From assembly GCA_963757185.1 (NCBI GenBank), contig CAVWQI010000008.1, positions 248,001 through 312,000 of the forward strand: a stretch of 64,000 nucleotides of DNA, given 5' to 3'. Of this stretch, positions 10,638-18,151 are shown one piece after another. Origin of the DNA: JAQBQB01 sp963757185. GTDB lineage: Bacteria; Gemmatimonadota; Gemmatimonadetes; Gemmatimonadales; Gemmatimonadaceae. The notes beneath the pieces are model-generated. The model was not told the origin of the DNA. It saw only the letters and a program-made list of their open reading frames with translations, and ran no database searches. The position numbers were made by a program, and so were the translations under genes. Positions within the stretch are counted from its first letter, which is position 1. Every line of letters begins with the position of its first letter.

Positions 10638-11387
10638 TCACGGCGTCGGTGGCGCGTCCGCTGGCGGTTCGGGCGGCGGCGTCAGCGGCTCCGCGTCGGG
10701 GCGAGCACCAGACTCCGGCGACTTGGCGAGAGCACGCAAGGCCACGGCCAGTTTCGCGACGTCGATGCCCTGCGCGGCGAAGACCGCGCCGACATCGGCG
10801 TCCTGCGCCAACAGCTCGATGATCGACGCCGCCATGTGTGCCGACGCGCTGGTCGTCGCCGGCGTCGGGGCGCCCTGTTTGTCGCCCCACAACTTCATCG
10901 CGGCGATCGAAGCGGCACGCGCCACGCGCGGGCGCGGCTGCGGAGGCCCGCCGAGGATCTCCAGCACCCGCTCGCGCGCGGCGTCGAGCGTGAGGCCGGC
11001 ATCGACGAGAAGTTGCGCGGCGATGCCTTTCTCCTCGCGCACCAAGCCAAGAAGCAGGTGCTCGGTGCCGACGTAGCTGTGGTTGAGCTCACGTGCTTCC
11101 GTCATCGCCAGCTCGAGCACCTTCTTTGCGCGAGAAGTGTAGGGTAGGTCAGGGCCCGTTGTATGACCGCTCATGCCCTTCTTTACGACACTGTCCACGG
11201 CATCGCCGAGCGTCTCTGGGTTGATGCCGAAGGACGCGATCACGGTCGAAGCGAGGTTGCCGTCGTCGCGGAGAATCCCGAGCAGAATGTGCTCCGTTCC
11301 GACGTACTCGTGACGGAGTCGTGCCGATTCTTCGCGCGCGTGCCCGAGCGCCGCGCGCACGTGCTCGGTGAAGTTGTATCCGTTCAT
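10638..11387 (-). CDS. Clp N-terminal-domain protein without ATPase (copy A)
   Basis: A 249-residue paralogue of the next gene, beginning MNGYNFTEHVRAALGHAREESARL. An in-frame ATG ten codons upstream is possible, but the copy B start (MDGYNF) supports 11387. Two ClpN repeats are plain (HEYVGTEHILLGILRDDGNLAS and HSYVGTEHLLLGLVREEKGIAA), followed by the same third half-repeat (MAASIIELLAQDADVGAVFAAQGIDV) and a proline-rich tail. No Walker motifs occur, so it cannot unfold proteins itself. ClpN domains normally bind substrates or adaptors; free-standing versions resemble plastid ClpT. The two genes probably form one transcript. Confidence 0.8.
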   Translation of the reverse strand: MNGYNFTEHVRAALGHAREESARLRHEYVGTEHILLGILRDDGNLASTVIASFGINPETLGDAVDSVVKKGMSGHTTGPDLPYTSRAKKVLELAMTEARELNHSYVGTEHLLLGLVREEKGIAAQLLVDAGLTLDAARERVLEILGGPPQPRPRVARAASIAAMKLWGDKQGAPTPATTSASAHMAASIIELLAQDADVGAVFAAQGIDVAKLAVALRALAKSPESGARPDAEPLTPPPEPPADAPPTP

Positions 11388-11433
11388 CTGTCGCCGTCCG
11401 AAAAAGTCTCTCAGCACAGGGGTCGTCGCGTCC

Positions 11434-11634
11434 TCAGAGATCCGCGCAGCTCTTGTTGATCTGCTTGCAGTCGGAACAAACGAGCTTGCACTTCCGCCAC
11501 TCCAGCCGGACCGAGCCGCAGTAGTCGCACGGCGCGGCGGTCGCCGGGTCGTGCGAGCCTCGGTCGCTTGCCGGAGCGAGATCGCCGACGATGGGCTGAA
11601 TGGCCGAGGCGGATGATTCGGGAGATTGGCTCAT
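11434..11634 (-). CDS. Small zinc-ribbon protein
   Basis: A 66-residue protein whose C-terminal half has two CxxC pairs in a zinc-ribbon arrangement: CDYCGS, then CSDCKQ, with one more Cys in each half (KCKLVC and KSC). The N-terminal half is low-complexity and acidic/serine-rich. The start is uncertain; an ATG six codons upstream (11652) would give 72 residues, and neither has a convincing ribosome site. It lies just upstream of the ClpN pair on the same strand and diverges from the RNB gene 112 bases away. Small proteins of this type may bind nucleic acid or metal; no specific role can be assigned. Confidence 0.6.
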   Translation of the reverse strand: MSQSPESSASAIQPIVGDLAPASDRGSHDPATAAPCDYCGSVRLEWRKCKLVCSDCKQINKSCADL

Positions 11635-11745
11635 GCTTCCAATCAACGTCATACGCCGCGTCCGGTACAAGGGTTTCCTCGGCCGTCTCACGCCGCCGGG
11701 CTCGCCGCGCCAGATTTCGGGCCGCACTCCAACCCGCGCCATTAC

Positions 11746-13251
11746 ATGACGAGCGGTCAAATTCAAAAAGACCCGACGCCGGGCGGCCAGGGCAAGCATG
11801 GCCACGGCGGGTTCGATCTCCACGCCGCCGCGCGACGCATCCTCGTCGCGAACGGCTTCGAGCCGGACTACGACGCCCAGGCCAAGCAGCAGCTCGACGC
11901 GCTGACGAACCCCGCGTCGGCGCCCGCCGGCGTCCGCGACATGCGCGACCGACCGTGGTCGTCGATCGACAACAAGGAGTCGAAGGATCTCGACCAGATC
12001 GAGATCGCCGAGCAGATGGACGACGGGTCCATTCGCCTCGTCGTCGGCGTCGCCGACGTCGACGCGCTGGTGTCCAAGGGCACGCCGCTCGACGAGCACG
12101 CGTACGCCAACTGCACGTCGGTCTACACCGGCGTCGACGTCTTTCCGATGCTCCCCGTCAAGCTGTCGACCGGACTCACGTCGCTGAACGAGAACGAAGA
12201 TCGTCTGGCGATCGCCATCGAGACCGTGGTGAACGCCGACGGCGACGTCGTGTCGTACGACGTGTATCGCGCGATGGTGCGCAACAAGGCGCAGCTCGCC
12301 TACGAGCCGGTCGGGGCGTGGCTCACCGGAGGTCCGGCGCCGGACAAGATCGCCAACGACAAGACGCTGATCGACCAGCTCAGGCTTCAAAACGAAGCAG
12401 CGAAGCGGCTCAAGGCGGAGCGTCTGCGCTGCGGCGCCCTCGAACTCGAAACGATCGAAGCGACGCCGATCACGCAGGATGGAAGGGTCGTCGACCTCAG
12501 GGTCATCGCGAAAAACGAAGCGCGGAATCTGATCGAGGATTTCATGATCGCGAGCAACGTCGCGATTGCGAAATTCCTCGAGGCGCACGGACGCTCGGGG
12601 ATCCGCCGCGTCGTTCGCGAACCGGAACGCTGGGCGCGCATCGTCGAGCTGGCGAAGCAGTACGGTACGACACTCCCGAACAACCCCGACTCGCTCGCTC
12701 TCGCGAACTTCCTCGCCGACAGGAGCAAGGCCGACCCGGAGCGTTTCCCGGATCTGTCGCTGACGATCGTGAAGCTGATGGGCCCCGGGATCTACGCGCT
12801 CGACCTGCCCGGCAAGGATCCCGGCGGGCATTTCGGTCTGGCAATTCACGACTACACACACGCGACGGCGCCCAACCGCCGCTACGCGGACGTCGTCACG
12901 CAACGTCTCGTAAAGGCGGCGATCTCCGGCGCAGCAGCGCCCTACACCAACGACGAGCTCACCGACGTCGCCGCGCGCTGCACCGAGCGCGAAGACGCCG
13001 AGAACAAGGTCGAACGCACCGTCCGCAAGACGGTCGCGGCGCTACTGCTTCACGACAAGATCGGCCAGACGTTCGACGCGATCGTGACGGGGGCGGGTCC
13101 CAAAGGGACGTTCGTGCGGACACTGCACCCGCCGGCGGAAGGGATGGTGGTGCGGAACGCGGAGAAGTTCGACGTTGGGGACAAGGTGAAGGTGAAGCTG
13201 GTCGGAGCGGATCCCTACAAGGGGTTCATCGATTTTGAAGGGCGGAGCTGA
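11746..13251 (+). CDS. RNB-domain ribonuclease (RNase II/R superfamily, short form)
   Basis: A 501-residue 3'-5' exoribonuclease-like protein. It lacks the N-terminal cold-shock domains of RNase II/R and goes nearly straight into the RNB domain. The metal-site region reads D75-NKESK-D81-L-D83-Q84, where the fourth classical aspartate is replaced by Gln, as in a known DLDQ subgroup seen in Actinobacteria and Deinococcus. Further RNB landmarks are VVGVADVDALV, YTGVDVFPMLPVKLSTGLTSLNE, EDFMIASNVAIAKFL and TAPNRRYADVVTQRL. The C-terminus (from about 440) looks like an S1-type RNA-binding fold (FDAIVTGAGPKGTFV). The ATG at 11746 precedes the first family-like segment. Confidence 0.85.
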   Translation: MTSGQIQKDPTPGGQGKHGHGGFDLHAAARRILVANGFEPDYDAQAKQQLDALTNPASAPAGVRDMRDRPWSSIDNKESKDLDQIEIAEQMDDGSIRLVVGVADVDALVSKGTPLDEHAYANCTSVYTGVDVFPMLPVKLSTGLTSLNENEDRLAIAIETVVNADGDVVSYDVYRAMVRNKAQLAYEPVGAWLTGGPAPDKIANDKTLIDQLRLQNEAAKRLKAERLRCGALELETIEATPITQDGRVVDLRVIAKNEARNLIEDFMIASNVAIAKFLEAHGRSGIRRVVREPERWARIVELAKQYGTTLPNNPDSLALANFLADRSKADPERFPDLSLTIVKLMGPGIYALDLPGKDPGGHFGLAIHDYTHATAPNRRYADVVTQRLVKAAISGAAAPYTNDELTDVAARCTEREDAENKVERTVRKTVAALLLHDKIGQTFDAIVTGAGPKGTFVRTLHPPAEGMVVRNAEKFDVGDKVKVKLVGADPYKGFIDFEGRS

Positions 13252-13265
13252 GCGCTCAGGGCTTA

Positions 13266-13307
13266 GGTCTCAGGTCTCAGGTCTCAGGTCTCAGGTCTCA
13301 GGTCTCA
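13266..13307. repeat. GGTCTCA heptamer, six perfect tandem copies
   Basis: Six exact end-to-end copies of GGTCTCA begin 14 bases after the stop of the RNB gene, with a degenerate CTCAGGGCTTA before them. Similar 7-8 bp tandem repeats follow other genes in this window. They resemble the short tandemly repeated repetitive sequences known from cyanobacteria in their heptamer period. No function is visible. Confidence 0.95.
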
Positions 13308-13337
13308 GATTCGTTCGCTGCTCCACCGCCGTGCGAA

Positions 13338-13484
13338 CATCTCGGATGCGGAAGCGAGCCCTGCCTCGAGCATGAGCTTGAGCAAGAGCTATGAGAAAAT
13401 GCTCACGGGTGCCTTGGCACGGCTGGCTCACGGCTCATGCTCAAGCTCCTGCTCACGGCAGGGCTCGGCCAAAGATCTGAGATG
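13338..13484. repeat. Interspersed palindromic element, copy 1
   Basis: About 147 bases with near-perfect ends CATCTCGG (13338-13345) and CTGAGATG (13477-13484). Inside are long inverted arms. The left arm starts CGAGCCCTGCC (13355) and continues in a GAGCNN pattern; the right arm ends GGCAGGGCTCG (13457-13467). Both arms carry the same middle variant GAGCTTGAGC in complementary position, so the RNA could fold into one long hairpin. It lies between the convergent RNB and zwf genes. Three related copies are at 23.9, 25.1 and 26.8 kb. Confidence 0.85.
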
Positions 13485-13529
13485 CCGGCAAACCACCGCG
13501 ATCTCGAACGTCCGCCCCCCCCCCCGACG

Positions 13530-15173
13530 TCAGGCGCCTGTCGGCTCTCTCCATGCCGCACCGTCCTCTTCGATCAGCTCGTCCGCTTCTCGAGGGCCCC
13601 AGCTTCCGGCGGCGTACGTCGGCATTCGCCTCGGCGAGTGCGCCTCCCAGTACTGAATCAGCGGATCCACCACTCGCCACGCCGCCTCGACTTCGTCGCT
13701 GCGCGTGAACAGCGTCGCTTCGCCGATCATCACGTCGAGCAAGAGCGTTTCGTACGCCGGCGCCGTCACCTCGCCGAACGCCTCGGCGTAGTTGAACGTC
13801 ATGTCGACGGGCGCGATCTCGATCGCTGACGTCAGGGCCACAGCGGCGCCCGGCACCTTCACGGTGAAGTCGAGCGACACGCCTTCATTGGGCTGCACGC
13901 GCATGACGAGCGTGTTCGGCCGCATCAGCTGGCTCGCTTCGCCGAACATGAGATGCGGCGGCGTGCGGAACTGAACGGCGATCTCCGACACTCGGCGCGC
14001 CATTCGCTTGCCCGACCGCAGATAGAAGGGCACGCCGTTCCAGCGCCAGTTGTCGACGTAGAACCGCACGGCCGCGTACGTCGGCACGAGGGACGTCGGC
14101 GACACGTTCGGCTCCTGCCGGTATCCGGGCACCGCCTTCTCGCCGATCGTCCCCGCGGTATACTGTGCGCGCACCGCGTTGCGCGAGATCGTCTCGGGGT
14201 CGAACATGCGCATCGACTTCAGCACCTTCACCTTCTCGTCGCGCACCGCGTTGGCCGTCATCTGCGCCGGCGGCTCCATCGCGGTGAGCGACAGCAGTTG
14301 CAGCAGATGGTTCTGGAACATGTCGCGCACGACGCCCGCTTCCTCGTAGTACGACCCGCGGTCCTCGACGCCGACCGTCTCCGCCGCCGTGATCTGCACG
14401 TGGTCGATCCACTGCCGGTTCCAGATCGGCTCGAAGATCGAGTTGGCGAAGCGCAGAACCAACACGTTCTGCACCGTCTCCTTGCCCAGATAGTGATCGA
14501 TGCGATACGTCTGGTGCTCGGCGAAGAGTCCGAGCACGAGATTGTTGAGCGTCAACGCGCTGTCGAGGCTGCGGCCGAACGGCTTCTCGACGACGATGCG
14601 CGTCCACGGGCGATCCTCGGGCGTGCGCGTCCGCGGCGCGAGTCCGCTCGTCGAAAGATTCCGCACGATCGGCTCGAACACGCTCGGCGGCACGGCGAGA
14701 TAGAAAATCCGGTTGCACTCGCCGGGCGCGCGCCCCTTCTCGAGCTCGGTGAGCCGCTTGCCGATCGCCTCGTAGTCAGAAGCGTCCGTGAAGTCGGCCG
14801 AAACGAAGTGGAGACGCTTGCAGACCTCCTGCCACACGGCGTCGTCGAACTTTCCGACTTCATCCGACTCGGCCAGCGCCTTGCCCATTTGCTCGCGGAA
14901 CGTGTCGTCGGTCTGTGACGCGTCGCGGCCGACGCCGAGCACTTGGAACTCCTCGTCGACGAGATGCTCGTTGAGCAGTTGGTAGATCGCCGGCAATAGC
15001 TTGCGACGACTCAGATCGCCGAGCGCGCCAAGGATTATCATCGTGCACGGGTCGGCGTGACCGCGCTGCTGCCCGCGCGGCTGCTCGTGCGGCTGCTCGT
15101 GCGGCTGCACTTGCGCCGCCGGATGCGCGGGGACGACCGCCGGCGTGTGTGGTGGGGACGCGGTCGTCGTCAT
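13530..15173 (-). CDS. zwf: Glucose-6-phosphate 1-dehydrogenase
   Basis: A 547-residue enzyme that oxidises glucose-6-phosphate to 6-phosphogluconolactone with NADP. Visible motifs: the coenzyme loop GALGDLSRRKLLPAIY after residue 45, the active-site RIDHYLGKETVQN, and FANSIFEPIWNR. The N-terminal 40 residues are an extra low-complexity segment with QPHEQPHEQP repeats, absent from typical family members. The start ATG overlaps the gnd stop by four bases (ATGA), which fixes the start and suggests translational coupling with gnd. Its stop codon is followed downstream by a run of eleven cytosines (13515-13525). Confidence 0.95.
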   Translation of the reverse strand: MTTTASPPHTPAVVPAHPAAQVQPHEQPHEQPRGQQRGHADPCTMIILGALGDLSRRKLLPAIYQLLNEHLVDEEFQVLGVGRDASQTDDTFREQMGKALAESDEVGKFDDAVWQEVCKRLHFVSADFTDASDYEAIGKRLTELEKGRAPGECNRIFYLAVPPSVFEPIVRNLSTSGLAPRTRTPEDRPWTRIVVEKPFGRSLDSALTLNNLVLGLFAEHQTYRIDHYLGKETVQNVLVLRFANSIFEPIWNRQWIDHVQITAAETVGVEDRGSYYEEAGVVRDMFQNHLLQLLSLTAMEPPAQMTANAVRDEKVKVLKSMRMFDPETISRNAVRAQYTAGTIGEKAVPGYRQEPNVSPTSLVPTYAAVRFYVDNWRWNGVPFYLRSGKRMARRVSEIAVQFRTPPHLMFGEASQLMRPNTLVMRVQPNEGVSLDFTVKVPGAAVALTSAIEIAPVDMTFNYAEAFGEVTAPAYETLLLDVMIGEATLFTRSDEVEAAWRVVDPLIQYWEAHSPRRMPTYAAGSWGPREADELIEEDGAAWREPTGA

Positions 15174-16072
15174 GCGCGCTCCACCGCGTGCCCGCCGAAC
15201 TCGTTTCGCAGCGCCGCGATGACCTTGGCGCCGAACGAGTCCTCCTGCCGCGAGCGCAGGCGCGTGAGCAGGGAGAGCGTTATTACGGGCGCCGGGACAT
15301 CGATGTCGATCGCTTCCTGCACCGTCCAACGTCCTTCGCCGGAGTCGGCGACCCAGCCCTTCAGCGTCGCGAGCGACGCGTCGCGCGAGAATGCCGTCGC
15401 CGCGAGCTCGTTGAGCCACGAACGCACGACGCTTCCGTGCTGCCACACGTTCGCAATCTGCTCGAGGTCGAGCTTGGGGAACGTCTTGGACCCGTGAAGA
15501 ATCTCATATCCCTCGGCGTACGCTTGGAGCAGACCGTATTCGACGCCGTTGTGCACCATCTTCACGTAGTGCCCGGCGCCAGTGGGTCCGACGTGCGCAA
15601 ATCCGTCGGCTGGCGCGAGTGCGGTGAAGATCGGCTCGCACGTCTTCACGGCGGCGTCGCTTCCGCCGACCATCAGGCAGTAGCCGTTCTCGAGCCCCCA
15701 GATGCCGCCGCTCGTTCCCGAGTCGATGAACTCGATCTTCGACTTCGCCAACTCGGCGCCGCGGCGCATCGAGTCGTGAAAGTTGGAGTTGCCGCCGTCG
15801 ATGATGATGTCGCCGGCCGAAAGCAGCGGCCTGAGCGTTGCGATCGTCTGGTCCACCGGATCGCCGGCGGGAACCATGATCCAGATGACGCGCGGCGTGG
15901 GAAGCGCGGCGACGACAGCGGCGAGATCTCCCGCCGGGGTCGCGCCCATCGCCTTGTACTTGGCGACCGTTTCGGCGCTTCGATCGAAGACGACCAGCTT
16001 GTGGCCGTGACGCATGAGGCGCTCGACCATGTTGCCGCCCATGCGGCCCAGCCCGATCATTGCGAGTTGCAT
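15170..16072 (-). CDS. gnd: 6-phosphogluconate dehydrogenase, decarboxylating (short type)
   Basis: A 300-residue enzyme of the short GntZ/YqeC class, which converts 6-phosphogluconate to ribulose-5-phosphate and CO2. The N-terminal coenzyme site is MIGLGRMGGNMVERLMRHGH; the family stretches DIIIDGGNSNFHDSMRR, FIDSGTSGGIWG and the catalytic VGPTGAGHYVKMVHNGVEYG follow. FDRS after the second beta strand would fit NAD rather than NADP, but this is only suggestive. I chose the ATG at 16072 (MQLAMIG); the longer open frame upstream has no family features. It is the first gene of the gnd-zwf pair. Confidence 0.93.
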   Translation of the reverse strand: MQLAMIGLGRMGGNMVERLMRHGHKLVVFDRSAETVAKYKAMGATPAGDLAAVVAALPTPRVIWIMVPAGDPVDQTIATLRPLLSAGDIIIDGGNSNFHDSMRRGAELAKSKIEFIDSGTSGGIWGLENGYCLMVGGSDAAVKTCEPIFTALAPADGFAHVGPTGAGHYVKMVHNGVEYGLLQAYAEGYEILHGSKTFPKLDLEQIANVWQHGSVVRSWLNELAATAFSRDASLATLKGWVADSGEGRWTVQEAIDIDVPAPVITLSLLTRLRSRQEDSFGAKVIAALRNEFGGHAVERA

Positions 16073-16310
16073 TTCAGTTCTTTCGTGGGTTTGCCCGTGG
16101 GTTACGTGCCCGGCACGCCGAAAGCTCCCCGGCCGGGTCGTCCGTGTCGAGTGCGTCACCCATTCACGTTTCGTGCGAGCGAGCGCTGCTTGCCGACTGG
16201 GTCTCAACGCTCCAGACTGCTTCTTCGCGGCCGTTCCTCCCTCCGCCCCCGGCCTCCGCCCTCGTTCCAGGTCTCCGCACCCCGTCTCCTCACTCCTCCC
16301 CGGACGGACC

Positions 16311-17615
16311 ATGCCTCGCTCGGACGATCACCTCTCGCGACGCCGCTTCCTCAGGTTCGCCGCCGGAAGCCCGCTTCTCGCCGCCGCCGGCATCGACCTC
16401 GGCGCGCTCTCCGCGTTGTTCGCCGGCGGGCCGCGCGATCGGGCCAAGGGGCTCGCGCTCCTTCAACAGGCGACGCAGGAACCGGAGCTCATCGCGTCAG
16501 CCGCCGACGCGCTCGACGTCTTCGATTTCGAGCCGGTCGCGAAAAAGAAGCTTCCGCCGGCGCATTGGGGCTACCTGTCGACAGGCACGGATGACGACGC
16601 GACGATTCGCGCCAATCGCGAGGGCTACGCGCGCTGGGATCTGCGGGCGCGGCGCCTGATCGACGTCAGCAAGGTCGATCCGTCGGTGGAGATCCTCGGC
16701 GTCAAATGGCCGACGCCGATCGTGATCAATCCTGTCGGCAGCCAGCGCGCGTTTCACCCCGAAGGCGAGCTGGCCGTCGCGCGCGCGGCGAAAGCCAAGA
16801 ATCACCTTCAGGTGCTGTCGACCGTCGCGACGACGAGCATAGAGGACTGCATCGCGGCGCGCGGTGCATCGGTGTGGTTCCAGCTCTACCACCAGGAAGA
16901 TTGGAATCAGACGAAGCAGATGGTGAAGCGCGCCGAGCATGCGGGCGCGCCGGTCGTCGTGTTCACCGTCGATCTGATCGGGGGAAGCAACCGCGAAACG
17001 ATGGTCCGCTCGCGCGCGACAGACACTCGCACGTGCACCAACTGCCACCTGGGTGGCGCGCCGATGCCCGGCGCCACGGGTCGCGTGAACGAGTTGCGCG
17101 ACAACCGGCGCAAGCCCGCGATCGCCGATCTCAAGCCCGACACGCCGAGCCCGGAGGTGGGAACGCCGACGTGGGACTGGGTGAAGCGGCTTCAGGACTC
17201 GACGTCGATGAAAGTGTTCATCAAGGGAATCGTCACGCGCGAGGACGCCGAGCTCGCGATGCACCAGGGCATCAACGGGATCTTCGTCTCGAACCACGGC
17301 GGCCGCGCCGAGAACAGCACGCGAGCGACTGTGTTGACGCTACCGGAAGTAGTCGCCGGCGTTCGCGGCCGCGCGCCGGTCATCCTCGACGGCGGCATCC
17401 GTCGCGGGACCGACATCTTCAAGGGACTGGCGCTTGGCGCGACGGCCACGGGAATAGGCCGGCCGTACATCTGGGGCCTCGCGTCGTTCGGGCAGGAGGG
17501 TGTGGAGACCGTGCTCACGATCTTGCGAAAGGAATTCGAGATGACGATGCGGCAGATGGGAACGATCGCCGTCAAGCGGATCACGAAGGACTCCATCGTT
17601 CCGCACGGCACGTAG
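16311..17615 (+). CDS. Tat-exported FMN-dependent alpha-hydroxy acid oxidase/dehydrogenase
   Basis: A 434-residue member of the lactate/glycolate oxidase family. The N-terminus has a twin-arginine signal (SRRRFLRFAAGSPLLAAAG, about residues 9-27), implying export with bound FMN. The TIM-barrel core shows HWGYLSTGTDDDATI, PIVINPVGSQRAFHPEGE, WFQLYHQED, the catalytic SNHGGRAENSTRA and DGGIRRGTDIFKGLALGA. An insert contains a C-x-x-C pair (RTCTNCHLGG) not seen in standard family members. Likely substrate is an L-2-hydroxy acid such as lactate; the sequence does not decide. It stands alone, divergent from gnd. Confidence 0.88.
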   Translation: MPRSDDHLSRRRFLRFAAGSPLLAAAGIDLGALSALFAGGPRDRAKGLALLQQATQEPELIASAADALDVFDFEPVAKKKLPPAHWGYLSTGTDDDATIRANREGYARWDLRARRLIDVSKVDPSVEILGVKWPTPIVINPVGSQRAFHPEGELAVARAAKAKNHLQVLSTVATTSIEDCIAARGASVWFQLYHQEDWNQTKQMVKRAEHAGAPVVVFTVDLIGGSNRETMVRSRATDTRTCTNCHLGGAPMPGATGRVNELRDNRRKPAIADLKPDTPSPEVGTPTWDWVKRLQDSTSMKVFIKGIVTREDAELAMHQGINGIFVSNHGGRAENSTRATVLTLPEVVAGVRGRAPVILDGGIRRGTDIFKGLALGATATGIGRPYIWGLASFGQEGVETVLTILRKEFEMTMRQMGTIAVKRITKDSIVPHGT

Positions 17616-17672
17616 CGCGCGCCGAGCGACGCGCTAGACCCCCGGCGGCCTCGACCGACGCGGGGGAACGTG

Positions 17673-17734
17673 CTACTACAAAACTAGTTGACAGGCATGG
17701 GGCCCGGCGGTATTATCTACTAGAAATTTAGTAG
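17673..17734 (+). promoter_or_regulatory. BlaI-type promoter with two operators
   Basis: A near-consensus promoter, TTGACA (17688-17693), 17-base spacer, TATTAT (17711-17716), lies about 50 bases before the blaI-like GTG. Two related dyads bracket it: CTACTACAAAACTAGTTG (17673-17690) covers the -35 box, and CTACTAGAAATTTAGTAG (17717-17734) follows the -10 box. They agree at 14 of 18 positions and their centres are 44 bases apart, about four helical turns. This fits autorepression by the adjacent BlaI/MecI-family regulator; the binding itself is inferred. Confidence 0.8.
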
Positions 17735-17764
17735 AAGGCTCCGTTCCTCTCTTTCACGCTTCCC

Positions 17765-18151
17765 GTGGAAATCTCGTTCACCGATCGCGAGCTCGACGTC
17801 ATGGCCGTGCTCTGGCGACAGGGTTCGGGGACCGTCGCCGAAGTCCGCGACGCGCTCGACGACTCGTTCGCCTACACGACGGTTCTCACCGTCCTCCGCA
17901 CGCTCGAGGAAAAGGGTTTTATCACCCACATCGCCGAGGGCAAGGCCCACCGCTACCTGCCGGCGGTGACGCCGGACATCGCGGGCCAAAGCGCGCTCTC
18001 GCGCGTCCTCGACAAGATCTTCGGTGGGTCGGCGGAGTCGCTGCTGATGCAGTTCGTGAGCGACAAGACGCTCGACGACACCGAGCTCCGCCGCCTTCGC
18101 AAGTTGCTCGACGACCGGCTTGCCAAGCGCAAGAAGAAGGGGGAGGGCTAA
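17765..18151 (+). CDS. BlaI/MecI/CopY-family transcriptional repressor
   Basis: A 128-residue winged-helix repressor. MEISFTDRELDVMAVLWRQGSGTVAEVRDAL is the conserved first part, followed by the recognition region SFAYTTVLTVLRTLEEKGFI and the wing (THIAEGKAHRYLPAV). The C-terminal half forms the dimerisation helices, with a basic tail. Translation starts at GTG 17765. The stop codon overlaps the start of the membrane peptidase by one base (TAATG), the usual pairing in which the peptidase triggers cleavage of the repressor. The two palindromes at its own promoter are its most likely operators. Confidence 0.92.
   Translation: MEISFTDRELDVMAVLWRQGSGTVAEVRDALDDSFAYTTVLTVLRTLEEKGFITHIAEGKAHRYLPAVTPDIAGQSALSRVLDKIFGGSAESLLMQFVSDKTLDDTELRRLRKLLDDRLAKRKKKGEG

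Noticed and set aside
13266..13307. CRISPR array
   Set aside because: Units are 7 bases with no spacers, and there are no cas genes.
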